This document shows, one piece after another, positions 48,441 to 60,440 of a stretch of 64,000 nucleotides of DNA. The stretch's first letter is position 1; each line of letters starts with the position of its first letter. The DNA lies in assembly GCA_026874595.1 (NCBI GenBank), contig CM049316.1:50282695-50346694 (forward strand), given 5' to 3'. Both the position numbers and the translations under genes were made by a program. The stretch is from Sipunculus nudus. Its lineage: Eukaryota > Annelida > Sipuncula > Golfingiida > Sipunculidae. The notes beneath the pieces are model-generated. The model made no database searches. It saw only the letters and a program-made list of their open reading frames with translations, and was not told the DNA's origin.

Positions 48441-50262
48441 TGCGCTCTCCTGGCCACAATTTTGCAGCAATCGACATGACCCTTACAGGGACGATTGACA
48501 ACCGAACACCCTGGAACCCTATTGTTTTTGGTCAACATTGCTCCAAGGTCAAGGGTCAAGGTCACGACAGGTGTGGTTAACGGTTTTTGCTCTATAACTT
48601 CGCCATAAATAGGCTTATCCACTTCTGCAATAGCTCATTTTTTTCGCCATCACCTGGCCTTTCTTTTGATATGTAGCTAACTTAAATTTGCCGTTACCAT
48701 GGTTACATTTTTTGGGCAAAAATCATGGAAATTGGAAATAAAACGACCATTTTTTTGTAACTTTGTCAGTTTTTAAGCTAGGCAGATCTAGTTTTCGGCA
48801 TTTTGTTCCACATGACCAGCTTGACACGACAGAACTGAAAGTCACGCCAAATCTCGCGCCATATCTCGTCAAACGAGAAAAAACGAGACTTCGCGGAAAT
48901 GCTTATAACTCGGCGACTTTTACAGCTAGACAAGTCTGGTTTTCGGCATTTCGTTCCACCAAACAAGCTTGACACGACAGAGCTGCAAGACAGGCCAAAT
49001 CTCGCACCGTATCTCGTCAAACGAGAAAACACGAGATTTCACGGAAATGCTTATAACTAGGCCAGTTTTACAGCTAGACACGTGTGGTTTTCGGCATTTA
49101 GTTCCACTAGACCAGCTTGACACGACAGATATGCAAGTCTGGCAAAATCTCGCACCGTATCTCGTCAAACGAGAAAACACGAAATTTCACGGAAATGCTT
49201 ATAACTCGGCCAGTTTTACAGCTAGACAGGTATGGTTTCCGGCATTTCCTTCCACATGACCAGCTTGACACGATAGATGTGCAAGTCAGGCCAAATCTCG
49301 CACCCTATCTCGTCAAACGAGAAAACACGAGATTTCACGGAAATGCTTATAATTCGGCAAGTTTTACAGCTAGACAGGTCTAGTTTTCGGCATTCATTAA
49401 CATTTGGACGGCTTGACATGACAAACCTGCAAGACTGGCCAAATCTCGCACCATATCTCGTCAAACGATGAAAAAGGAGATTTCACAGAAATGCTAATAA
49501 CTCGGCGACTTTTACAGCTAGACAGATGTAGTTTTCGCCATTTCATAACATTTAGAGAGTTTGATATGACAAATCTTCAAGACTGGCCAAATCCTGCACC
49601 ATATCTCGTCACACGAGAAAACACGAGAGTACACGGAAATGCTTATAACTCGGCGACTTTTACAGCTAGACGGATCTAGTTTTCGCCATTTCGTAACGTT
49701 TGGCCGTCTTGACATAATAAAACTGCTCGTCTTGCCAAATCTCGTACTATATCTCGTCAAGCGAGAAAAAAACATGATTTCACGTAAATGCTGATAAGAC
49801 GGCGACTTTTGCAGCTAGACAGGTCTAGTTTCCGGCATTTTGTAATATTTGACAAACCTGACATGACAAAACTGGAAATCTCGCCAAAGCTCGCACCATT
49901 TCCCGTCAAACGAGAAAACACGAGATTTCATGCAAATGCTTATAACTCAGCGGCTTTTATAGCTAGACAGGTCTGGTTTTCGGCATTTCATATCATTTGG
50001 CCAGCTTGACATGACAAACCTGAAAACGTCTCACTGCTTCTTGTCAAACAAGATAAACGGGATTTCAGGAAAAAATTTTGAACTTGGTCCCTTTTACACT
50101 AGAAAGATATGCAGCTGTTAAAGGTCTGCATGCATAAATAAACATATTATCCGTTTCTGCTGCCCCGACAATGTTGCTCATTCATATGACTGTTTCTACA
50201 TGCACTCTCTGTCTATCTGTCTGTATCATTTCCATTTCCGGCAAGCGCGTGACCTCTGGTCA
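48441..50262 (+). repeat. Composite A element, unit 10
   Basis: Leader at 48446, about nine monomers, tail, hairpin at 50250-50262. It shares GATAAGACGGCGAC with unit 9, so the two are close relatives (period 1803-1849 bp). Confidence 0.9.
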
Positions 50263-50987
50263 TCTTGTTTGTTTTTTTGTGTGTTTGTCTGCGCTCTCCT
50301 GGCCACAATTTTGCAGCAATCGACATGACCCTTACAGGGTTGATTGACAACCGAACACCCTGGAACCCTATTGTTTTTGGTCAACATTGCTCCAAGGTCA
50401 AGGGTCAAGGTCACGACAGGTGTGGTTAACGGTTTTCGCACTATAACTTCGCCATAAATAGGCTTATCCACTTCTGCAATAGCTCATTTTTTTCGTCATC
50501 ACTTGTCCTTTCTTTTGATATGTAGCTTACTTAAATTTGCCGTTACCATGGTTACATTTTTTGGGCAAAAATCATGGAAATTGGAAATAACACGACCATT
50601 TTTTTGTAACTTTGTCAGTTTTTAAGCTAGGCAGATCTAGTTTTCGGCATTTTGTTCCACATGATCAGCTTGACACGACAGAACTGAAAGTCACGCCAAA
50701 CCTCGCGCCATATCTCGTCAATCGAGAAAAAACGAGACTTCGCGGAAATGCTTATAACTCGGCGACTTTTACAGCTAGACAGGTCTGGTTTTCGGCATTT
50801 CGTTCCACCAAACAAGCTTGACACGACAGAGCTGCAAGACAGGCCAAATCTCGCACCGTATCTCGTCAAACGAGAAAACACGGGATTTCACGGAAATGCT
50901 TATAACTGGGCCAGTTTTACAGCTAGACACGTCTGGTTTTCGGCATTTAGTTCCACTAGACCAGCTTGACACGACAGATATGCAAGT
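50263..50987 (+). repeat. Composite A element, unit 11, truncated
   Basis: Leader at 50295 and about three monomers, then the recurrent break at GATATGCAAGT / GCCGTTACCATGG (about 50987). Confidence 0.88.
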
Positions 50988-51630
50988 GCCGTTACCATGG
51001 TTATATTTTTTGGGCAAAAATCATGGAAATTGGAAATAACACGACCATTTTTTGTAACTTTGTCAATTTATAAGCTACAGACGTCTGGTTTTGGTCATTA
51101 TGTACGTTATAGGCAGCTTGACATGATAAAACTGAAAATCTCGCCAAATCTCGCACCATTTCTCGTCAAACGAGAGTCTTCGAGATTTCATTAAATATGA
51201 CCTACAGGTTGCATTTTTTTAACAATGGCTTTGAAATTGATATATTTTGTGTTATTTATAAATATCTCGAAATCAGATTTTCATTTTTTGGAAATAGCCA
51301 CCAGGGGGCGTGGTACCTGAAACACTGTAACATATCATTTTTCTGCAATATCTAAAATAATTTTAAACATGGCACAATTTTTATCGTTGTATCTTAAACT
51401 AGGAACATTGGCTTATTCCTCCGCACATGTAGCTTTGTGCTGCCGTTACCATGGTTACGAAATTTGTGGGTTAAACTTGACGATCTGAAAATATGCAGTT
51501 TTTGGCTTCTATCTCGGTTAATATTTATGTTTCAAGGGTCTAGTTTTTTGTATAAGGCTGCTTCCCCTTGGTTCTATGTCATTCAATTGCAAGTCTCGTC
51601 AAATTTCGCTCGGTTTATCGTCAAACGAGA
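50988..51630 (+). repeat. Chimeric A-leader / family B segment
   Basis: CCATGG at 50991, then a diverged monomer (AAGCTACAGACGTCTGG) and dyad near 51139-51190. From there it matches family B, with a CTCF-like motif at 51298-51311 and CCATGG near 51445. Confidence 0.82.
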
Positions 51631-52866
51631 AAAAACGAGATTTCACAGAAATGCTTATAACTCGGCGACTTTTACAGCTACACAGGTCTAGTTTCCGGCA
51701 TTTCATAACATATGACCAGCTTGACACGCCAGAAAAGAAATCAGGCCAAATCTCGCACCATATCTCGTCAAGCGAGAAAAAAACGAGATATCATGGAAAT
51801 GCTTATAACTAGGCGACTTTTACAGCTACTCAGGTCTAGTTTTTGGCATTTGGTAACATTTGGCCAACTTGACATAGTAAAACTGCGATACTTGGCAAAA
51901 TCTCGCACTATATCTGGTCAAATGTGGAAAAACGAGATTTCACAGAAATGCATATAAGTCGGCGACTTTCACGGCTAGACAGGTCTAGTTTATGGCATTC
52001 ATTAACATTTGGACGGCTTGACATGACAAACCTGCAAGACTGGCCAAATCTCGCACCATATCTCGTCAAACGATAAAAAAGGAGATTTCACAGACATGCT
52101 AATAACTCGGCGACTTTTACAGCTAGACAGATGTAGTTTTCGCCATTTCATAACATTTAGAGAGTTTGATATGACAAATCTACAAGACTGGCCAAATCCT
52201 GCACCATATCTCGTCAAACGAGAAAACACGAGAGTACACGGAAATGCTTATAACTCGGCGACTTTTACAGCTAGACGGATCTAGTTTTCGCCATTTCGTA
52301 ACGTTTGGCCGTCTTGACATAATAAAACTGCTCGTCTTGCCAAATCTCGTACTATATCTCGTCAAGCGAGAAAAAAACATGATTTCACGTAAATGCTGAT
52401 GACACGGCTACTTTTGAAGCTAGACAGGTCTAGTTTCCGGCATTTTGTAATATTTGACAAACCTGACATGACAAAACTGGAAATCTCGCCAAAGCTCGCA
52501 CCATTTCCCGTCAAACGAGAAAACACGACATTTCATGCAAATACTTATAACTCAGCGGCTTTTATAGCTAGGCAGGTCTAGTTTTCGGCATTTCATATCA
52601 TTTGGCCAGCTTGACATGACAAACCTGAAAACGTCTCACTGCTTCTTGTCAAACGAGATTAACGGGATTTCATGAAAAAATTTTGAACTTTGTCCCTTTT
52701 ACACTAGAAAGATATGCAGCTGTTAAAGGTCAGCATGCATAAATAAACATATTATCCGTTTCTGCTGCCCTCCATTGTTGCTCATTCATATGACTGTTTC
52801 TACATGCACTCTCTGTCTATCTGTCTGTATCATTTCCATTTCCGGCAAGCGCGTGACCTCTGGTCA
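51631..52866 (+). repeat. Family A monomer run with tail
   Basis: Resembles 42961-43700 at the start, then continues through seven to eight monomers to the standard tail and hairpin at 52854-52866. Confidence 0.87.
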
Positions 52867-53025
52867 TCTTGTTTTTGTTGCTTGCCGGAAATCTTCGATT
52901 TTCGCAAGCATGTTGGTCAGTTCCGTATGTCCATTTGTCTGTTTGTTGCTTGCCGGAATCAAAGATTTCGGCAAGCATATTGCTCAGTTGCGTATGTCTG
53001 TTTGTCTGTTTGTCTGTTTGTTTGT
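52867..53025 (+). repeat. Foldback minisatellite M, two units, with TTTGTCTG tract
   Basis: Units at about 52879 (TTC loop) and 52948 (AAA loop), then a TTTG/TCTG run. It marks the left edge of the 24.5 kb-offset duplication. Confidence 0.87.
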
Positions 53026-54936
53026 CTGCACTCTCCTGGCCACAATTTTGCCACAATAACCTTGAAACTTACAGGGATGATGAAAAACATAATTTCTAGG
53101 TGCCCTATTGTTTTTGGTTAAAATAGGTCAAAGGTCAAGGTCAAGGTCGTCAAAACTTCTCAAAACGTTTTTTTCTTCATATCTTTGTGACTATTAGTCG
53201 TATCTACTTCAACAATAGCTTATTTTAATCGTCATTCTAAGGCCTGTCATCTGGTGTGTAGCTGACTCAAATTTGCCGTAACCATGGTTACAAATTTTGG
53301 GGGAAAAGTCATGATATTCGAAAATAAGGGGTCTTATTTTTCTAACTTTGTCAGTTTTAAAGCTAGAGTGATCTAGTTTTTTGCATCAGGTAGCATTCAA
53401 CTAGTACTACAAGATTTTATTACAAGTCTTGCAGTATCTCGTAAAATATCTCGTGAATAGAGATATTTCGAGATTTCAATCATCTTGCCCCAAAGGCCAC
53501 ATTATTGCAGGAATCTTTTTGAAACTGACATATCATAAGTCCTACACTAGTATCTCGAAATTGTTTTTTCATTTTTTGAATAGGGCCGCTAGGGGGCGCT
53601 GGATGCGAACCTCCCGAACATATCATATTTTTGCCATATCTCCAAAATTATAAGCCTCAATTACATAAACTATAGCTTATTTTCTTCCTCTGAGTCTTCT
53701 CCATAACCTAGTGTAGTCATCTGGTCACACTTTTGTGACACTTTGTCAGTGTGTCTGTCTGTTTGTCAGTTGTCCTCAAATTCGCCTGCTTGCTCTTGCG
53801 TCTCACCTATAGCATTCTACAGGCCACAGTTTTGAAAGAATCCTTTTGAAACTATAACATCTTAAGTCTTACACTAATATCTCGAAACCAATTTTTCATT
53901 TTCCGGATATGGCCGCTAGGGGGCGCTGAACTCGAACCTATCCCAACATATCATGCTTTGGCAAAATCTCCAAAACTATAAACCTCAGTTACATAAACTG
54001 TAGCTTTTTTCTTCCTTTGAGTCTTCTCCATAACCTGGAGTAGTCATCTGGACTCAATCTTGAGTCACTTTGTCAGTGTTTTCGTCTGTTTGTCAGTTGT
54101 CCTCAAATTCGCCTGCTTGTTGGCTCTTGCGTCTCACAAATAGCATTCTATAGGCCACAGTTTTGACGGAATCCTTTTGAAACTATTACATCTTATGTCT
54201 TACACTAATTTCTAGAAATACATTTTTCATTTTCCTGATATGGCCACTAGTGGGCGCTGCACACGACCCTCACACACCTACCATTGTATTGGCCATATCT
54301 CTACACCCAAAGCCTCAGTTACATAAATTATAGCTTATTTTCTTCCTTTGAGTCTTCTCCATAACCTGATTAAGGCATATGGTTTCAATCTTCTGTCACT
54401 TTGTCAGTGTGTCCATCTGTTTGTCCGTTATCCTCAAAGTCGCCTGCTTGCTGGTTCTTACGCCTTACATATAGCATTCTACAGGCCACAGCTTTGACGG
54501 AATCCTTTTGAAACTGGGACATCTCATGTCATACACTAATAATACGAAACGCATTTGTCGTCTTCGGTATATGTCTGCTAGAGGCCGCTACAGTCGAGCC
54601 TCCCAAGTATATCATTAATTCGCCATACCTCCAAAACTATAAATCTAAATTACATAAATTATAACTCATTTAAATTTCTTCCTTTGAATCTTCTCAATCA
54701 CCAGGTTATGTCATCTGGTGTCAATCTTGTCTCACAAAGTCAGTATGCTGTCTGTTCGTCTTTTGTTGTCGGCTTTGTCTGCTTGCCTGTTCTTTTGTCT
54801 CACATGTCATTCTACGGGCCACATATTCTCAGCAATGTCCCTGAGAGTCATTCCATTAATAGAAAACCGACAATATGTTCTGTCTGTCCCTCTGTGTTTC
54901 ACTTCCGATTTCCGGCAAGCATTCGACCTATGGTCG
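53026..54936 (+). repeat. Family G repeat, copy 5 (duplicate of copy 2)
   Basis: Offset 24453 from 28573 onward and almost identical. One visible change is CTCGAAATTG here against CTCCAAATTG near 29101. CTCF-like motifs at 53586, 53913 and 54244; palindrome at 53278-53291. Confidence 0.9.
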
Positions 54937-55002
54937 TCTAGTTTTTTTGTTTTTTGCTTGCCAGAATCAAAGATTTCGGCAAGCATATTGGTCAGTTGCG
55001 TA

Positions 55003-55033
<31 letters not shown>

Positions 55034-55165
55034 TTGTTTGTTACTTGCCGGAATCAAAGATTTTGTTACTTGCCGGAATCAAAGATTTCGGCAAGTATGT
55101 TGGTCAGTTCCGTATGTTTGTTTGTTTGTTTGTTTGTCTGTCTGTCTGTCTGTCTGTCTGCGCCC
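54937..55165 (+). repeat. Foldback minisatellite M, three units
   Basis: Identical in layout to 30484-30712, including the truncated middle unit. Confidence 0.87.
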
Positions 55166-56515
55166 TACAAGTCACAATTTTAAAGCAATCGCTCTGAAAC
55201 TTTTACATTAAGTGTAAAATCGGTTCTTCTCGGAGCCTATTGTTTTTGGCCATGACCGTTCAAAGGTCAAGGTCAGGGTAACCAAAAATCCTTAAAACAG
55301 ATTTTTCTTCATATCTTCGTCAATAATAATCGTAGCTGCTAAATCTGTAGCTCATTTTGTTCCTCATTATGTTAGCTTTCCATGTGCTGACAAATATGTC
55401 CGGTCAATGGTTACCATGGTAACGTATTTTTGGGGGAAAATCAGAAAATTCGAAAATTTCCCTCCAAATTTCTCATTTTTTAAGTTAAAGAGCTCTAGTT
55501 TTTTGCATTGTGTAGCATTTTACACGCTCTGTGCTAAATTAATGCAAGTCTCGCAAAATCTCGTGCCATTTGTCGTCAAATGAGACTTTTCGAGATTTCA
55601 TTAAATACGATTTAGAGGTCGCAGTTTTACAGCTGAGGTTCTGAAAGTGACAAATTTTCTGGTGTTCTGTATTATCTCGAACTTGTTTTTTCATTTTTCG
55701 AAAATAGCCACCAGGGGGCGTGGTACTGGAAACATTACAACTTATCATTTTTCTGCAATATCTTAAAAAATATTAAGCAGATAACAATTTTTTTTGTCGC
55801 ATCTAAAACTAGGATCATTGCCTTATTCCATCCGACATATAGCCTTGTGCGGCCGTTGCCATGGTTACCAAATTTTTGGGTTAAACTTGACAATCTGAAA
55901 ATATGTAGTTTTTGGCTTCTATCTCAGTTAATATTTATGTTTTAAGGGTCTAGTTTTTTGCATTAGGCTGTTTTCTCTTGGTTCTAAGCCATTTAATTGC
56001 AATCCCGTCAAATCTCGCTCGGTTTATTGCCAAACGAGAAATTACGAGATTTCACAGAAATGCTTATAGCTTGGTCACGGTTAATGCTAAAATGGAGTAG
56101 TTTTCAGCATTTGGTAGCATTTCAGAAGCTGGACATGATTACACTGCAAATCTCGCCACATCTCGTATCATCTCCCGCCAAACGAGAATATTTTAGATTT
56201 CAAACAAATGTCTTTATCTCGGTCATTTTCATGCTAGATATTTTATTTTTCTATTGTTCAAGAATCATTTGACTAGTTTTAAGTGACAAAAGTGAATATC
56301 TCGTCATATCTCGCACCATTTCTTGTCAAACGAGAACATGGGACCATTCAAAGAAACACCTATAATTCTGTTATTTTTATGTGGAAGACTTATAGTTTCC
56401 AGCATTTGATAGCGTCTAACATTCTCGGTCACATTATATGATTATATTGTAAGTTTCTTCAAATCTTTACTCTTTTTACTTCAAATAAAAAAATTACATC
56501 CAATTGCCATGACCA
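55166..56515 (+). repeat. Family C repeat unit, sub-family 2, copy c
   Basis: Duplicate of 30713-32060. Palindrome at 55410-55423; CTCF-like motif at 55708-55721. Confidence 0.88.
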
Positions 56516-56921
56516 TAAGCGATGGCAGTATGTGATAGTAAATGTCGGCAGGGGCATTACATTTGACAGTTGGAGCTTTGTTCTATGGATGTGCGATGGT
56601 CCATGAAAAGACACAATTCGGATTGATCCCACCTGTGCTTTTGGTGGTGGCCTCTTTTCATGCTTTGTATGGCCGCACTTTGAGGATTTCAGTGCATTGA
56701 GAGCTTAATGACCTGTTGTAAAAGATAATCCCTTAAAAAAAATCAAAAACAAAGAGAGAGGCTCCACGAAATGTTACTGAATGCAGAGATAGTGTTGCTT
56801 GTAAGCATAATCACAACTATAATATCAGGGACGGATCCCCGATTTGCAGTTGGGTGTGTCAAATCAGGGACAGATATCCGGTTTGCAATTGGGGGTAGGG
56901 GTTAAATATAAATTATACATC

Positions 56922-56989
<68 letters not shown>

Positions 56990-57300
56990 TACTAATAAAA
57001 TTTCGCGAAGCTTACTTTTATCATTTTGGAAAATAACCACGAGATGGCACTGCAGTAATCATTATTGTACCATATCTTCAAAACTATAAACTGTGTCACA
57101 ACTTTGATTGTAGCATCTGAAACTAGATTTAATGCGTTTATCCTCTTGGTGACTCTGTCATGTTCTTCCCTTACCATGGTGACCTTATGTAGGTTACAAT
57201 TCATGAAATTCAAAGTATGAAGAATTATTCGAATAGACTGTGGCTTATTTTATATATGCTTTCAATTTTGTATGGCATGAGTACACGACCTTCACCTGGA
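56516..57300 (+). repeat. H spacer, copy c, with TAA microsatellite
   Basis: Duplicate of 32061-32850, with TAA21 at 56925-56987. No gene seen. Confidence 0.7.
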
Positions 57301-57520
57301 TTTTTTTCTGTCTGTCCGTCTGTTTGTCTGTCTACTCGCCTGCGACTTTTGAAAATCAGAAAAAAAAAACACATAAAGATGTGCTTATGTTTTCCAAACA
57401 ATAGGGGTTGGTCATTTTACCTGTTCCAAATGTTTTTTGTCTTTCTGCTGTTTGTTGTCTGTTAGTTTGACTTTCTAATTTCTACTTCCGGCAAGTCCCG
57501 ACCTATGGTCGTCTAGTTTG
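57301..57520 (+). repeat. Terminal module T, copy c
   Basis: TCTG tract, ACTTTTGAAAATCAG, a longer A run than copy b, and hairpin at 57499-57511. Confidence 0.8.
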
Positions 57521-60214
57521 TTTGTTTGTTTGTCACCACTCTCCTGGCCACAATTTTGCCACAATAACCTTGAAACTTACAGGGATGTTCGAAAATATAA
57601 TTTCTAGGTGCCCTATTGTTTTTGGTTAAAATAGGTCAAAGGTCAAGGTCAAGGTCGTCAAAACTTCTGAAAAGGGTTTTTTCTTCATATCTTTGTGACT
57701 ATTAGTCGTATCTACTTCAACAATAGCTCATTTTAATCGTCATTCCAAGGCCTGCATCTGGTGTGTAGCTGACTCAAATTTGCCGTAACCATGGTTACAA
57801 ATTTCTGGGGAAAAGTCATGATATTCGAAAATAAGGGATCTTATTTTTCTAACTTTGTCAGTTTTAAAGCTAGAGTGATCTAGTTTTTTGCATCAGGTAG
57901 CTTTCAACTAGTACTACAAGATTTTATTACAACTCTTGCAGTATCTCGTAAAATATCTCGTGAATAGAGATATTTCGAGATTTCATTCATCTTGCGCCAA
58001 AGGCCACATTATTGCAGGAATCTTTTTGAAACTGACATATCATAAGTCCTACACTAGTATCTCGAAAATTTTTTTTCATTTTTTTAATATGGCTGCTAGG
58101 GGGCGCTGTACACGACCCTCACACAGATATCATTATATTGGCCATATCTCTAAAACCCAAAGCCTCAATTACATAAACTATAGCTTATTTTTTCCCTCTG
58201 AGTCTTCTCCATAAACTGATAATGTCATCTGGTCTCAGTCTTGTGTCACTTTGTCATTGTGTCCGTCTGTTTGTCAGTTGTCCTCAAATTCGCCTGCTTG
58301 CTCTTGCGTCTCACATATAACATTCTACAGGCCACAGTTTTGAAAGAATCCTTTTGAAACTATTACATCTTAAGTCTGACACTAATATCTCGAAACCAAT
58401 TTTTCATTTTTTTGATATATCCGCTAGGGGGCGCTGAACTCGAACCTCTCCCAACATATCATGCTTTGGCAATATCTCCAAAACTATAAACCTCAGTTAC
58501 ATAGACTGTAGGTTTTTTTCTTCCTTTGAGTCGTTTCCATAATCTGGAGTAGTCATCTGGACTCAGTCTTGAGTCACTTTGTCAGTGTGTCCGTCTGTTT
58601 GTCAGTTGTCCTCAAATTCGCCTACTTGCTGGTTCTTGTTTGTTTGTCACCACTCTCCTGGCCACAATTTTGCCACAATAACCTTGAAACTTACAGGGAT
58701 GATGAAAAAGGAAATTTCTAGGTGCCCTATTGTTTTTGGTTAATATAGGTCAAAGGTCAAGTCAAGGTCGTCAAAACTTCTTAAAACGTTTTTTTCTCCA
58801 TATCTGTGTGACTTTCAGTCGTATCTACGTCAACAATAGCTCATTTTAATCGTCGTTCCAAGGCCTGTCATTTGGTGTGTAGCTGATTAAAATTTGGTGT
58901 AACCATGGTTACAAATTTTGGGGGAAAAGTCAGGATATTCGAAAATAAGGGGTCTTATTTTTCTAACTTTGTCAGTTTTAAAGCTAGAGTGATCTAGTTT
59001 TTTGCATCAGGTAGCATTTAACTAGTACTACAAGATTTAATTACAACTCTTGCAGTATCTCATAAAATATCTCGTGAATAGAGATATTTCGAGATTTCAT
59101 TCATCTTGCGCCAAAGGCCACATTATTGCAGGAATCTTTTTGAAACTGACATATCATAAGTCCTACACTAGTATCTCGAAATTGTTTTTTCATTTTTTGA
59201 ATATGACTGCTAGGGGGCGCTGCAAACGACCCTCACACATATATCATTACATTGGCCATATCGCTAAAACCCAAAGCCTCAATTACATAAACTATAGCTT
59301 ATTTTTTTCCTCTGAGTCTTCTCCATAAACTGATAATGTCATCTGGTCTCAATCTTGTGTCACTTTGTCAGTGTGTCCGTCTGTTTGTCAGTTGTCCTCA
59401 AATTTGCCTGCTTGCTGGTTCTTGCGTCTCACATATAGCATTCTACAGGCCACAGTTTTTAAAAAATCATTTGAAAACTGATGCATATTATGTTTCACAG
59501 AAATATCTCTAAACTTTTTTTCTATTTTGCGGATATGGCCGCTAGGTGGCGCTGCACATGACCCTCACACACATATCATTATATTGACCATATCTCTAAA
59601 ACCCAAAGGCACAATTACAGAAACTATGGCTTATTTTCTTTCCCTGAGTCTTCTCCATGACCTAGTAATGTCATCTGGTCTCAATCTTGTGTCACTTTGT
59701 CAGTGTGTCTGTTCGTCAGTTGTCCTAAAATCCGCCTCCTTGATGGTTCTTGCGTCTCATATATAGCATTCTAAAGGCCACAGTTTTTTTTTCAGGAATC
59801 CTTTTAAAACTGGTACATCTTATGTGTTACACTAATATCTCAAAACAGATTTTTCATTTTCCGGATATAGCCACTAGGGGGCGCTGCACTTTCACCTCCC
59901 CAACATATCATATTTTGGCTATCTCTCCAAAATTATAAACCTTACCTACATAAACTATCGCTAATTTTGCTCTTCTTCACCTTCGGCGCTTTTGTCTGTA
60001 ACCTGTTATCACAGATGTGTCAGTATGTCTGTCTGTTCGTCTTTTGTTGTTAGCTTTGTCTGCTTCCTCGTTGCTTTGTCTGATATGTCATTTTACAGGC
60101 CACAACTTCTCAGCAAACGCTGAGGGTCATTCAAATAATAGAAAACCCACAATATGTTCTGTCTGTCCGTCTGTCTGTCATTTCAACTTCCGGCAAGCGC
60201 TCGACCTCTGGTCG
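57521..60214 (+). repeat. Family G repeat, copy 6 (duplicate of copy 3)
   Basis: Offset about 24459. Includes the internal second leader (about 58637), palindromes at 57785 and 58899, and CTCF-like motifs at 58093, 58421, 59207, 59539 and 59871. Hairpin at 60202-60214. Confidence 0.9.
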
Positions 60215-60440
60215 TCTAGTTTGTTTGTTTTTTGCTTGCCGGAATCAAAGATTTCGGCAAGCATATTGCTCAGTTGCGTATGTCTGTTTGTTGCTTGCCG
60301 GAAATCTTCGATTTTCGCAAGCATGTTGGTCACCCGCGTATGTTTGTTGCTTGCCGGAAATCTTCGATTTTCGCAAGCATGTTGATCACCCGCGTATGTT
60401 TGTTTGTTTGTTTGTCTGTCTGTTTGTCTGTATGTACACG
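60215..60440 (+). repeat. Foldback minisatellite M, three units
   Basis: Units at about 60234, 60294 and 60351. The third is absent from the duplicate at 35756 and carries GTTGATCACCCGCG, otherwise seen near 3550. Sequence identity with the 24.5 kb-offset copy drops after this point. Confidence 0.87.
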
